DNA of 64,000 nucleotides from Alphaproteobacteria bacterium (GTDB lineage Bacteria; Pseudomonadota; Alphaproteobacteria; RF32; CAG-239): positions 1 through 64,000 of the forward strand of contig SUUZ01000001.1 of the NCBI GenBank assembly GCA_015062235.1, read 5' to 3'. The first letter of the stretch is position 1. Each line of letters opens with the position of its first letter. Positions 34,224 through 44,252 of this stretch are shown here, in pieces. Made by a program: the position numbers and the translations under genes. Below the pieces are notes generated by a model, which worked only from the letters and a program-made list of their open reading frames with translations, had not been told where the DNA came from and did no database searches.

Positions 34224-35495
34224 ATGGGCATCAAGGAATATATCGAAAAAATGAAAGCTGAAAGAGGTGATACAAGCTTTGCTTTTCTAGCCGAACGTTG
34301 CGAAACTAGCACAGAAAATCCATATCGTATTCGTCCTGCATCGCCCCTAAAACCTGATGAAATTGCGGTTATTGTACTTTGTGGTGCTGGAGACAACGGT
34401 CATGATCACATAAGAGAATATAACGGTTATTTAAAACAAGTTGACGAATTTGTTAAAAGTTCTCCCAAACTAGCTAATAAAAAAACCCGTGTCTTAGTTG
34501 CAATATGCAATTTTGGCAAATATCATAATCCAAAACTCGCTAGACATCTTCAAATTTTAGAATCTTGGTCTCCTGACGATTTTCGCAAAGAAACAGCTAA
34601 ATTAAAAGCAAATGAACGTGAAGAAATCTTAAACCCTGCTTATATAAGGGATATTTTTAATCTAGCAGTTTTACCAAGAATAACAACAAAAGATGGATTA
34701 CGCCGTGGATTAACCCGTAGTCTTGGACATATCCGTCGCAACACCTTTGTAACTCATTGCCACGGTGGATATGTAGCACTTTGTTTGGAAAAAATGTTAG
34801 ATAAAAGCATGACTAAATTAGGATTTGATATAAACGAAAAAGAACAGATTATATCACAATTTGCATCTTTGAACTATAGTCCTAACTGCCCTAAAATGGC
34901 CGCTAAATCTCCATTTATATCAGTTCAATCTGCATCAGATTACAATATTCAAGATAAATCTTTCTTTGACGAATGGTTGCTCATGAAAGGTAAGGATTTC
35001 GGCGTTTGTTATTTACCTCAAAAAAGAGGCAATAGTTTAATTTGTGCTAAAATTGATAAAAGTGGTATTGAAGGAAACCCTCCAAAAGTTTGGATTGCTA
35101 AAGAAATTGGTGAATTTTTAGATGAAAGAGCTCTAGCTATAGCAGAAAGCCAAAAAGACGACTGGCGCGAACCAGAAGATGAAAAAATAGCTGATGAACA
35201 TTCATTCTTAGGTTTTACTCCCAAAAACAACATGAGCAAAGGGGCTCTAACGATGCAAACTTTTGCTAATAATATACTAGAAAATACCATCCTAAATTCA
35301 CACCAACAATCACTCTACCAAGCCATTCCTCTTCCATCTGTTCAACATTTAGCAGCTAATAATTTTGGTGAGAGAGCTGAATTTGCAAAAGCACAACTAA
35401 AAGGATATAAATTAATGGTAGAAAGTACCTTTATGAATACAAACAAAGTATGTCAACATAAAGCATGGCGTGTAAATCATACTATCGAACTTTAA
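34224..35495 (+). CDS. Unrecognised protein with hydrolase-like VTHCHGG segment
   Basis: I do not recognise a named family for this 423-residue protein. Residues 46-60 (IAVIVLCGAGDNGHDH) look like a first core strand with an oxyanion turn. TFVTHCHGGYVAL (174-186) resembles the nucleophile elbow of an alpha/beta hydrolase, with Cys179 where serine is usual. The second half is less informative. No signal peptide or membrane segment is visible. The ribosome site AGGAGA is good, and a clear promoter lies upstream. A cytosolic hydrolase or an interaction protein is possible. Confidence 0.5.
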   Translation: MGIKEYIEKMKAERGDTSFAFLAERCETSTENPYRIRPASPLKPDEIAVIVLCGAGDNGHDHIREYNGYLKQVDEFVKSSPKLANKKTRVLVAICNFGKYHNPKLARHLQILESWSPDDFRKETAKLKANEREEILNPAYIRDIFNLAVLPRITTKDGLRRGLTRSLGHIRRNTFVTHCHGGYVALCLEKMLDKSMTKLGFDINEKEQIISQFASLNYSPNCPKMAAKSPFISVQSASDYNIQDKSFFDEWLLMKGKDFGVCYLPQKRGNSLICAKIDKSGIEGNPPKVWIAKEIGEFLDERALAIAESQKDDWREPEDEKIADEHSFLGFTPKNNMSKGALTMQTFANNILENTILNSHQQSLYQAIPLPSVQHLAANNFGERAEFAKAQLKGYKLMVESTFMNTNKVCQHKAWRVNHTIEL

Positions 35496-35568
35496 TAAAA
35501 ACAAATTCCACCCATAACCTCCCAAAAAACTAGAAGAACTCCCGAGGAAGTTCGAACCCTTGTCAAAA
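35496..35568. other. Non-coding spacer before tRNA-Val terminator
   Basis: No frame is visible. The stretch near 35532-35562 contains a T-loop-like GTTCGAACCC, but no cloverleaf can be folded, so I do not call a tRNA. Confidence 0.4.
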
Positions 35569-35596
35569 ATAAAAAAGCCACCTTTCCAGGTGGCTA
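35569..35596 (-). terminator. Terminator of tRNA-Val
   Basis: On the minus strand AGCCACC pairs with GGTGGCT around a short loop, followed by a T run, downstream of the tRNA. Confidence 0.8.
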
Positions 35597-35599
35597 AAT

Positions 35600-35675
35600 T
35601 GGTGGGCGCTGAGAGGTTCGAACTCCCGACCCTCTCGGTGTAAACGAGATGCTCTTCCAGCTGAGCTAAGCGCCC
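35600..35675 (-). tRNA. tRNA-Val (TAC)
   Basis: A minus-strand cloverleaf: acceptor GGGCGCT pairs with AGCGCCC, D-arm TAGCTCAG, anticodon stem TCTCG/CGAGA with loop TTTACAC (anticodon TAC), T-arm with GTTCGAA, discriminator A and encoded CCA. Confidence 0.93.
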
Positions 35676-35873
35676 ATCGTCGTTACGAATAGGTTTATAT
35701 ACTCATAAAAAAAAATAATCAAGTACTTTTTTCATTTTTTTATAAAAAAGTTAAAAAACATTAGAAAAACAATGAAACCCTGCCAACTCAACTAATATTT
35801 AACTTGTAAAAGATTATTTAATAATCTAAAGTTATCATAACTTATAGTTAAAAGCACAATAAAGGAAATTTAA
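35676..35873. other. AT-rich promoter region
   Basis: It lies between tRNA-Val and the 128-residue protein gene and contains only runs of A and T and promoter-like hexamers. No gene is visible. Confidence 0.4.
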
Positions 35874-36260
35874 ATGGCTGAAGATACCAAAAAAACATCA
35901 ATTTTATCGCGCCTTAAAAATATTGTTGCTAAAACACGTCGTTTGCTATCTTGGCGTAATAAAGTGAAAGATGAACACTTATCTGCCGTTGATGCGCGTG
36001 ATATCCAACAAGATATTTTTACTCACAATAAAAATATTCGTCATAACATTTACACTCCACCATACATTGAATTAGCAGCTCAACTTTTGGTTCACGAACA
36101 ACAAATTTTCGAAGCTGCGGCTACACAACTAACGTATATTGCCAAATCTCGTCGTAAATATGCTCCTGAAATTAAGTCAATATTTGCTGAAGTAATTGCG
36201 GGTCGCAAATTATCTGATGAAAAAATAAATTATCTTAATAAAAAAATAGAAGAAATTTAA
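35874..36260 (+). CDS. Hypothetical protein, basic and helical, 128 residues
   Basis: I do not recognise this protein. The first 30 residues are very basic (SRLKNIVAKTRRLLSWRNK), and the rest looks helical, with LAAQLLVHEQQIFEAAATQL and KINYLNKKIEEI at the end. No signal peptide or membrane segment is visible. AAGGAAA lies well placed before the ATG, and a terminator follows. A nucleic-acid-associated or structural role would fit its charge, but this is only a guess from composition. Confidence 0.6.
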   Translation: MAEDTKKTSILSRLKNIVAKTRRLLSWRNKVKDEHLSAVDARDIQQDIFTHNKNIRHNIYTPPYIELAAQLLVHEQQIFEAAATQLTYIAKSRRKYAPEIKSIFAEVIAGRKLSDEKINYLNKKIEEI

Positions 36261-36268
36261 CAACACTA

Positions 36269-36304
36269 AAAAAGAGGGATCTAAAGTATCAGATACCCTC
36301 TTTA
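36269..36304. terminator. Bidirectional terminator
   Basis: AAAGAGGGATCT pairs with AGATACCCTCTTT (one bulge) between the 128-residue protein gene and the convergent small gene at 36325. Confidence 0.8.
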
Positions 36305-36324
36305 ATAAAAACTAAAAATACCAT

Positions 36325-36540
36325 TTACGCTATTATGTTCGGCATAATTCTGGCTTCTACAGACTTAATCTTTTTATTAACACCAACCTTCAAATTACTA
36401 AGTTGCTTAGCCTTAAAAAAATCAATAGTAGTATTATTTCTAACCAAGTTTCTAATATCTGAACAAACCCTTCTCTGCTCCAACTTTAGTTCGCAAAGTT
36501 GGTGTTGCAAACGAGAATTTGAATTTTGTTTAAACATCAA
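36325..36540 (-). CDS. Small DUF465/YdcH-like protein
   Basis: A 71-residue helical protein: LQHQLCELKLEQRRVCSDIR and later FFKAKQLSNLKVGVNKKIKS fit the two-helix pattern of YdcH-like proteins, which have a conserved late LK...KL...K segment. The match is by eye and not strong. It lies opposite the pfkA promoter and shares a terminator with the converging upstream gene. Its function is unknown. Confidence 0.5.
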   Translation of the reverse strand: MMFKQNSNSRLQHQLCELKLEQRRVCSDIRNLVRNNTTIDFFKAKQLSNLKVGVNKKIKSVEARIMPNIIA

Positions 36541-36663
36541 AAGTCTAGTCCTTTCAACAAAATATCTTATAAATTACATTTTTTACTGGAAAATATCTCT
36601 TAAACCTGTATTAGTATACAACAAAATGAGAATGAATGCAACTATAAAAAGGAGTCTTTGTTT

Positions 36664-37743
36664 ATGAATCAGATAAAAAGAATTGGTGTTTTAACTTCTG
36701 GTGGTGATTGTGCAGGTCTAAATGCTATTATTAGCGCTGTGGTAGAAGCTGCAGAGAAAAAAGGTTGGGAAGTTTATGGTATTAATGATGGAACAGAAGG
36801 AATTACAGAAAAACCTCATCGTTATGAAGTTTTAACTGTAAAAAACTTTAGCGATACTCCTTGGCCTCGCCTTTCAGGTTCTTATTTAGGTTCATTAAAT
36901 AAAGGGCTTCGCATCGAATCTTTGGAAGATGTATCAAAACGTTTTGCTATCGGTGTCAAAGAGCTTGGTCTTGACGCTATTGTTGTTATTGGTGGCGATG
37001 GTAGTATGAACATTGTTTCTAACATGAGCAAAGGATCTTTGGTCAAAATAGTTGGTATTCCAAAAACTATTGATAACGATACTCCTATTACTGAGTTTTC
37101 TGTTGGTTTTCAAACAGCAGTACAATATTGTACAACATCTATCGATAGTCTTGAATTAACTGCTCGTTCACATAATCGTGCAATGATTACCGAAGTTATG
37201 GGACGTGATGCTGGTCACCTAGCTCTTCACTCTGCCCTTGCTGGCAAAGCTGATGTATGCCTTATTCCTGAAATTCCTTATACTATTGATGGCATCATTA
37301 AAAAACTTAAAGAAATTAAAGCTCGTGGTCGTAATCACGCTGTAATTGTTGTATCAGAAGGTATCAGAACTGAAAACGGCGATATGGTTTCTAGCAATAA
37401 AAATATGGTTGGCGAAGCTGTTTATGGCGGTATCGGTCAATATTTGTGTAGCGAAATTAGCAAAAGATATAACGATTTTCAATTCCGTGTTACTACTCTT
37501 GGACACTTACAACGTTCTGGTGTACCTGTTGCTTTTGACCGTTTACTTGCAGCAACATTTGGTGCTAAGGCCGTTGAATTACTCGCTGCTGGTGAAGATA
37601 ATAAAATGGTTATATGGAAAGATGGCGAAGTTTCTGCCGCAAGTTTACCAGAAGTTGTTAAAGCTGGTACGACCCTTGTTGATACTGAAGGAAAATATGT
37701 TAAGGCAGCCAAAGATCTTGGTATGTATATTGGCGAAATTTAA
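36664..37743 (+). CDS. pfkA: 6-phosphofructokinase of mixed ATP/PPi signature
   Basis: The 359-residue enzyme phosphorylates fructose-6-phosphate at C1. TSGGDCAGLNA marks the nucleotide loop. GGDGS (110-114) has the Gly usual for ATP enzymes, whereas IPKTIDND (132-139) has the Lys usual for PPi enzymes. MGRDAGH and VTTLGHLQRSG complete the site. This G plus K combination is known from a mixed group that includes both ATP- and PPi-dependent enzymes, so the donor is uncertain. I start at the ATG 36664, with AAGGAG ten bases upstream. It supports a glycolytic route with pgi and tpiA. Confidence 0.9.
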   Translation: MNQIKRIGVLTSGGDCAGLNAIISAVVEAAEKKGWEVYGINDGTEGITEKPHRYEVLTVKNFSDTPWPRLSGSYLGSLNKGLRIESLEDVSKRFAIGVKELGLDAIVVIGGDGSMNIVSNMSKGSLVKIVGIPKTIDNDTPITEFSVGFQTAVQYCTTSIDSLELTARSHNRAMITEVMGRDAGHLALHSALAGKADVCLIPEIPYTIDGIIKKLKEIKARGRNHAVIVVSEGIRTENGDMVSSNKNMVGEAVYGGIGQYLCSEISKRYNDFQFRVTTLGHLQRSGVPVAFDRLLAATFGAKAVELLAAGEDNKMVIWKDGEVSAASLPEVVKAGTTLVDTEGKYVKAAKDLGMYIGEI

Positions 37744-37769
37744 ACTAACCTTACAAATAAACAATTAGT

Positions 37770-37801
37770 AAAGACCCTATCTTAAAGGATAGGGTCTTTT
37801 G
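37770..37801 (+). terminator. Terminator of the phosphofructokinase gene
   Basis: AAAGACCCTATC pairs with GATAGGGTCTTT, and TTTTG follows. It separates the phosphofructokinase gene from the arginine decarboxylase operon. Confidence 0.85.
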
Positions 37802-37896
37802 CATATTGAAAGCCTATTATCAGCCATTACTTATAAATACAGCTATCTCTATCAAAGCTATATTTTTTTAACATTAAACATTAAGGAGATTATATA

Positions 37897-38481
37897 ATGA
37901 CTGAAGGTGTTCGTTTTCCAACTTTTGCATTTATTACTGGTGGCGCTGGACAAGCTGATGATGGCATTCCTCCTCAACCATTCGAAACATTTTGCTACGA
38001 TTCGGCTTTACGAGATGCCAGAATAGAAAACTTTAATATTGTACCATACACATCTGTATTACCTAAAGAACTACACAATAAAATAATTCCTCTCAACGAC
38101 AAAATTGTAAGCCAATTCAAACATGGTGCTGTTCTAGAAGTGATTATGGCTGCTAATGGTGCCAATCGTGATGAACACAAAGCTATTGCTACTGGACTTG
38201 GTGTTTGCTGGGGTAAAGATGCCAAAGGCGAATTAATCGGGGGATGGGCTGCTGAATATGTTGAATATTTTGATACACCTATTGATGATGAAATAGCCGA
38301 AGGACATGCTAGAATGTGGCTCAACAAATCTTTAAAACACGAGTTAGAACTACGTGGTGTTGAAGCTCATTCAGAATTTCAAATTTGGCATAACCATGTT
38401 AATATTACTCAACAATTTGGCTATTGCTTAACAGCAATGGGCTTTTTAAACTTTGAACACGCCCCTATTGTTACATTATAA
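37897..38481 (+). CDS. aaxB: Pyruvoyl-dependent arginine decarboxylase (AaxB-like)
   Basis: A self-cleaving decarboxylase that makes agmatine and CO2 from arginine. VPYTSVLP contains the Thr52-Ser53 bond at which the proenzyme splits, turning Ser53 into the pyruvoyl group. The rest ([32 protein letters not shown]) matches the family known from archaea and Chlamydia. The 194-residue length is normal. An excellent AAGGAGA site precedes the ATG. It is followed by a transporter of the arginine/agmatine antiporter family, as in Chlamydia aaxB-aaxC. The pair would export agmatine and consume protons and arginine. Confidence 0.9.
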   Translation: MTEGVRFPTFAFITGGAGQADDGIPPQPFETFCYDSALRDARIENFNIVPYTSVLPKELHNKIIPLNDKIVSQFKHGAVLEVIMAANGANRDEHKAIATGLGVCWGKDAKGELIGGWAAEYVEYFDTPIDDEIAEGHARMWLNKSLKHELELRGVEAHSEFQIWHNHVNITQQFGYCLTAMGFLNFEHAPIVTL

Positions 38482-38492
38482 AACACTTAATT

Positions 38493-38530
38493 ATCATTGT
38501 TAGCTTTGAATTTTCAAAGCTAACAATGAT
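38493..38530. other. Intercistronic perfect hairpin, aaxB-aaxC
   Basis: Two arms of 18 bases (38493-38510 and 38513-38530) are exact reverse complements with only a TT between them. No T run follows on the plus strand, so it is not a standard terminator. It may stabilise the upstream mRNA, act as a Rho- or RNase-dependent attenuator, or be a protein-binding site. Confidence 0.7.
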
Positions 38531-38551
38531 ATCTATGCAAGGATTACAAAT

Positions 38552-40018
38552 ATGAAAAATACTAAATCAACATCTAATAACTCTAGTGGCGGTCTTGGCG
38601 TACTAGCCCTTGCTGCTATTGTTGTAAGCTCTATGATTGGTGGAGGCATCTATTCTCTTCCTCAAAATATGGCTGTTGGTGCTTCTGCTGGTGCTGTTCT
38701 CTTAGCATGGGTAATAACTGGCATTGGTATCTATTTTATTGCTAGAACTTTTTCGATTCTATCTATGGCTAAACCAGAACTAACAACAGGTATATATTCC
38801 TATAGTCGTGCTGGATTTGGTTCTTATACAGGATTTACTATTGGTTGGTCATATTGGCTATGTCAAGTTTGTGGAAATGTCGGATATGCGGTAATTACTA
38901 TGGATGCTCTTAATTATTTTTTCCCTGGATATTTTGCAGGAGGAAATAATTTGGCATCAATTATTGGTGGTTCTATCATTATTTGGTTTTTTAATTTTTT
39001 AGTTTTACGAGGAGTTAAACAAGCAAGTTTTGTTAATACCATTGGTACAATAATCAAAATTGTTCCATTGGCTCTATTTATCATTATTATGGCTTTCTTA
39101 TTCCAATTTGACAAATTTGATATCGATTTTTGGGGCGAAGCAATTAATACTAAAGCCAAAATCGGTGATCTTAGTACTCAAATAAAAAGTACAATGTTGG
39201 TAACTTTGTGGGCTTTTATTGGTATTGAAGGGGCTGTAGTAATGTCTAATCGTGCCAAATCACCATCAATTATTGGTCCTGCAACCATACTTGGTTTTGT
39301 TAGTTGCCTTGGTATATATATTCTACTTTCTTTGTTACCCTTTGGTTATATGAGCCAAAATGAGCTCGCTACTGTTGCTAACCCATCAACTGCTGGAATT
39401 TTAGAAAAATCTGTAGGTGTATGGGGAGCTTGGATTATGAATATTGGTTTGGTAATATCTGTATTAACCAGCTGGCTGGCTTGGACAATGGTAACAGCTC
39501 AAATTCCTCAAGCAGCTGCTGAAGACGGGACATTTCCAAAAGCCTTTGCTACAGAAAATAAAAATGGAGCTCCTTCAATTTCTCTGATAGTAACATCTAT
39601 TGCTATGCAATTATTTTTATTATTAGTATATTTTTCAAATGATGCTTGGAATACAATGCTTTCTATTACTAGCGTTATGGTATTACCTGCTTATTTTACA
39701 TCTTGTGCTTATTTGTGGAAAATTTGCGAAGATGGTGAATATCCTAATACTTTAATTTATCGTCGTTCAGGAGCTTTAATAACTTCAATTTTAGGTGCTA
39801 TATACGCTCTATGGTTGATTTATGCTGCTGGATTACAATATCTGATGCTAGCTGTAATTATTATTGCATTAGGAATCCCTGTTTATATATGGGCACGCAA
39901 ACAAAATTGCCCTAATGAAAAGGTATTTTCCAAACGTGAATGCCTATTAGCATCTGCACTAATAGTTATTGCTATCGCTGCAATTTACGCCATGGCTAGA
40001 GGACTTATCAGTATTTAA
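38552..40018 (+). CDS. aaxC: Arginine/agmatine antiporter-like APC transporter (AaxC-like)
   Basis: A 488-residue APC-superfamily antiporter with about 12 membrane segments, beginning after a short polar N-terminus at VLALAAIVVSSMIGGGIYSL, where the SMIGGGI glycine-rich helix break binds the substrate amino group. Position directly behind the pyruvoyl arginine decarboxylase suggests exchange of external arginine for internal agmatine, as in Chlamydia AaxC. A basic amino acid antiporter such as an ArcD-type protein is the alternative. The ribosome site is AAGGAT. A palindromic hairpin follows at 40036-40059. Confidence 0.82.
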   Translation: MKNTKSTSNNSSGGLGVLALAAIVVSSMIGGGIYSLPQNMAVGASAGAVLLAWVITGIGIYFIARTFSILSMAKPELTTGIYSYSRAGFGSYTGFTIGWSYWLCQVCGNVGYAVITMDALNYFFPGYFAGGNNLASIIGGSIIIWFFNFLVLRGVKQASFVNTIGTIIKIVPLALFIIIMAFLFQFDKFDIDFWGEAINTKAKIGDLSTQIKSTMLVTLWAFIGIEGAVVMSNRAKSPSIIGPATILGFVSCLGIYILLSLLPFGYMSQNELATVANPSTAGILEKSVGVWGAWIMNIGLVISVLTSWLAWTMVTAQIPQAAAEDGTFPKAFATENKNGAPSISLIVTSIAMQLFLLLVYFSNDAWNTMLSITSVMVLPAYFTSCAYLWKICEDGEYPNTLIYRRSGALITSILGAIYALWLIYAAGLQYLMLAVIIIALGIPVYIWARKQNCPNEKVFSKRECLLASALIVIAIAAIYAMARGLISI

Positions 40019-40035
40019 TTTATAAATACTCTTAC

Positions 40036-40059
40036 AAAGCGGATCAATTGATCCGCTTT
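40036..40059 (+). terminator. Palindromic hairpin after aaxC
   Basis: A perfect 24-base palindrome, AAAGCGGATCAA / TTGATCCGCTTT, follows the transporter stop codon. The T run is short (TTTGTAGTTG), so termination may be partial. Confidence 0.65.
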
Positions 40060-40143
40060 GTAGTTGTATCACTTTAAAAAATATGGTATAATGTATCTTA
40101 TAAAAAATATTATTTTAGTCTACTATTAAAACAAAAAACAACT

Positions 40144-40692
40144 ATGAAAAATCTTATTATTTTAATCGCAAGCATTGCTATGTTATCATCTTGTTCAGAG
40201 CCTACAGCTTTCACTTACACGTATCCTGATTCTCAAAATACTGTAAGTTGTGAAAATGATCAAGAGTTGCATTATGTGACGTGTCAAACGGAGTCCTTAA
40301 TTAAAACTGATGATGGCTATTATTTTAGTCAGCCTATAGTACCTGAATATGACTTTTTAAACAAAGAAGTTAGATTCTTTACGGGAAAGAATTTCGTTAG
40401 ACATTATAACACAGCACTAAATGATGATTATAATACTGTACTGGTAATCTCACCTACGGTATTTGATTATTACTTTCCAACTGGAAACTATGATAACTTT
40501 AGCGGTATCATAGAAAGTTGTGAATATGATAGTGAAAATGCCAAATTGATCATAAACACAACAGATAGTGTACTTGATCTACCAGGCAATCTATCATTCG
40601 CTGAATGTAGGTATCAAAAAAATGGTCTTAACATTTCGGCATTTACAGTACTATGCCATTGTTGTCAAGTTAAGACTTGGCAACAAAAGTAA
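40144..40692 (+). CDS. Hypothetical lipoprotein
   Basis: I do not recognise the mature domain. The signal peptide MKNLIILIASIAML is followed by the lipobox LSSC, so Cys17 is the likely lipidated residue. The mature part of 165 residues is rich in Asp, Tyr and Cys (SCENDQELHYVTCQTE, ESCEYD, AECRYQKN, VLCHCCQVKTW), with seven cysteines after the lipobox that could form disulfides in the periplasm. It is probably attached to the outer or inner membrane. A strong terminator follows. Confidence 0.65.
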   Translation: MKNLIILIASIAMLSSCSEPTAFTYTYPDSQNTVSCENDQELHYVTCQTESLIKTDDGYYFSQPIVPEYDFLNKEVRFFTGKNFVRHYNTALNDDYNTVLVISPTVFDYYFPTGNYDNFSGIIESCEYDSENAKLIINTTDSVLDLPGNLSFAECRYQKNGLNISAFTVLCHCCQVKTWQQK

Positions 40693-40733
40693 AATTAAAC
40701 TCTCCTATTTTTGAAATAGGAGAGTTTAATTTT
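40691..40733. terminator. Long terminator stem
   Basis: Two 20-base arms, AAAATTAAACTCTCCTATTT and its exact complement, surround a TTG loop. It sits between the lipoprotein gene and the convergent nitroreductase gene. Confidence 0.85.
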
Positions 40734-41247
40734 ACCATTTTTCGTAGTGTATTTTTTCTTTCTTAAACCTATCTTGAGGTTGTGGAGGTATTTTAGCAGG
40801 GTATCCAACAACTACCAACGCATTTGGCTTAATATGTTCAGGCAAACCTAAAAGCTTTTGAAATTCTTTCATTCTGTCTTCGTATGGATAAATTGCACAC
40901 CAACATCCACCTAGGCCTTTACCATGTATAGCAAGTAATAGATTTTCTATTGCTGCTGAAGTATCAACCACCCAAAAATTTTCATCTAATTGCTGCTTAG
41001 TATCTCCACAAACAATAATTGCAGCTGATGCATCCTTTAGAAACGATGCATGGGAATGTATTTGTATAATCTTATCTTTTGTAGCTTCATCTTCAACTAC
41101 AACAAACTCCCACGGTTGCTTGTTATAACCCGACGGTGCATACATAGCTATTTTAAGCAAGTCTTCAAAATCATTTTTTGAAATTTTGCGCCCTTTCTCA
41201 AACTGACGAACCGAACGCCTTGTCAAAAGTCCAGCTTCTAAAAACAT
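40732..41247 (-). CDS. Nitroreductase-family flavoprotein
   Basis: A 171-residue NAD(P)H-dependent FMN enzyme: RRSVRQFEKGRKI and MYAPSGYNKQPWEFVVVED give the FMN-phosphate motif, ENLLLAIHGKGLGGCW the central helix, and ALVVVGYPAKIPPQPQDR the end. The substrate of such enzymes ranges from nitroaromatics to quinones. It is a small type, and homologues often form dimers with two FMN sites. It immediately follows atpC on the same strand, so it may be co-transcribed with the ATP synthase genes, although its function is not tied to them. Confidence 0.87.
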   Translation of the reverse strand: MFLEAGLLTRRSVRQFEKGRKISKNDFEDLLKIAMYAPSGYNKQPWEFVVVEDEATKDKIIQIHSHASFLKDASAAIIVCGDTKQQLDENFWVVDTSAAIENLLLAIHGKGLGGCWCAIYPYEDRMKEFQKLLGLPEHIKPNALVVVGYPAKIPPQPQDRFKKEKIHYEKW

Positions 41248-41748
41248 TTATTTCTCCTTATCTGTACTTTTGGTTTGAGAAGTTTCTTTTTTAGAAAACG
41301 CACCAAAAACAAACTTCTTCAAACCTGTTCTTTGTTTCAGTTTCTTTGAATATAATTGTAATGTACGCAAATAACGTCTACGTACACCACGTTGATAGTC
41401 CAAAATCATCTGATAGAACAATTTCATTTGTTCTGTTTGAGCTTCTTCTAGTTTTTTCTTAACGATATGAGGTGGCATTTCTGAAGCAGGAGCAATACCT
41501 TGAACCATAACCTTACATTCATTATCAGCTACTTGCGCCATTCCTGAATGAACAAAATAGCTATCTTTAACACCACCTTTTTCATTCAAAATTTGCAACA
41601 GTCCAAAATCAAGAGCAAATACACTTGGTGCTCTATCTGGCAAAATATCAATATCTGCTCTAACTGCAGGAATAATAACACTAGATACTTTTTCTTGCAA
41701 ATATATCCTTGAAGGCAAAATTATTGATAAATTTACTTCTTTTCCCAT
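41248..41748 (-). CDS. atpC: ATP synthase epsilon subunit
   Basis: This subunit of F1 links the catalytic head to the c-ring and damps hydrolysis. The beta-sandwich is seen in LSIILPSRIYLQEKVSSVII, DRAPSVFALDFGLLQIL and YFVHSGMAQVADNECKVMVQ. The chain of 166 residues is some 25-30 residues longer than usual; the excess is a basic C-terminal tail (KKFVFGAFSKKETSQTKSTD). It is the last ATP synthase gene, in the order atpH-A-G-D-C. A stop-start junction of one base separates it from the nitroreductase gene. Confidence 0.93.
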   Translation of the reverse strand: MGKEVNLSIILPSRIYLQEKVSSVIIPAVRADIDILPDRAPSVFALDFGLLQILNEKGGVKDSYFVHSGMAQVADNECKVMVQGIAPASEMPPHIVKKKLEEAQTEQMKLFYQMILDYQRGVRRRYLRTLQLYSKKLKQRTGLKKFVFGAFSKKETSQTKSTDKEK

Positions 41749-41765
41749 TGCATTAACCCCAAAAA

Positions 41766-43316
<1,551 letters not shown>

Positions 43317-43334
43317 CTAAACAATCTAAATAAA

Positions 43335-44249
43335 CTATAAAGCCTCAGCACCAGAAATAATTTCAACCAATTCTGTTGTAATTGCTCCTTGACGCAAACG
43401 ATTATATTTTAAGGTTAATTTTCCAATCATATCACCAGCATTCCTTGTTGCATTGTCCATTGAAGTCATCCTTGCCCCTTGCTCACTAGCCTGTGAATTA
43501 AGCAACATCTGAAATACTTCAGATACTAGCAACATAAAGACAACATCATTAAACACTTTTTCTTCTGCTGCATCATACTCAAAAAATGCATCATTAAAAC
43601 GATTACTATAACGAGGATCATCCAAATCCAAATTAAATTCATAAGGAAGCAATTGTTGACGCATAACTTCACGATTAACCGCAGAGTTAAAATGTGTATA
43701 GATTACTTCACAAACATCAAAACTCCCAGCCATATACTCTCTAACCAATGACTCAATTATTTGCTCTGCATCTTTATATTTAGCTCCTTTACTAGCTATA
43801 CCAGTTAAAATATCGCCAACCACTTCAGGTTTTCGATATTTAAGAGCATCAGCTATTTTTTTACCTAAACATAAAACTTTTACATTTTTGTTTTGCTTCT
43901 GCAATTCATCAATTCGCTTCAATGTTTCACGTAAAATATAGCTATTATAACTTCCACATAAACCTCTATCCGACGAAAAAACAACTAAAAGATAGTTTTC
44001 CTGATTCGGTCTAGATTGCATAATCACAGGATATGGTATTTTTCTTTCACTTTCCTTTTCAATTCTTTTAATATCATTATAAATTCTTCCAGCTATTGTT
44101 TGAATACCATTATGATAGCTTTCTGATTTTGTAAACAAATCCTGTGCTTTCCGAAGACGAGCGGCAGCAACCATCTTCATCGCCGATGTAATTTTTTTAG
44201 TCGAAGCAATCGAAGATATACGTACCCTTAGCTCTTTTAACCCTGCCAT
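43335..44249 (-). CDS. atpG: ATP synthase gamma subunit
   Basis: The central rotor of F1. The N-terminal coil SSIASTKKITSAMKMVAAAR and the C-terminal coil EQGARMTSMDNATRNAGDMI are the family signatures. GLCGSYNSY lies in the middle domain. At 304 residues it is close to normal length. It is separated from atpA by 3 bp, which fits one compact F1 operon. The a, b and c subunit genes are not in this window, as in other Alphaproteobacteria, where they form another cluster. Confidence 0.95.
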   Translation of the reverse strand: MAGLKELRVRISSIASTKKITSAMKMVAAARLRKAQDLFTKSESYHNGIQTIAGRIYNDIKRIEKESERKIPYPVIMQSRPNQENYLLVVFSSDRGLCGSYNSYILRETLKRIDELQKQNKNVKVLCLGKKIADALKYRKPEVVGDILTGIASKGAKYKDAEQIIESLVREYMAGSFDVCEVIYTHFNSAVNREVMRQQLLPYEFNLDLDDPRYSNRFNDAFFEYDAAEEKVFNDVVFMLLVSEVFQMLLNSQASEQGARMTSMDNATRNAGDMIGKLTLKYNRLRQGAITTELVEIISGAEAL

Positions 44250-44252
44250 ACT

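Noticed and set aside
35532..35562. T-loop-like GTTCGAACCC and neighbouring stem bases, possible tRNA remnant
   Set aside because: No acceptor, D-arm or anticodon arm can be paired around it, and it is 40 bases from a real tRNA-Val, so it may be a chance similarity.
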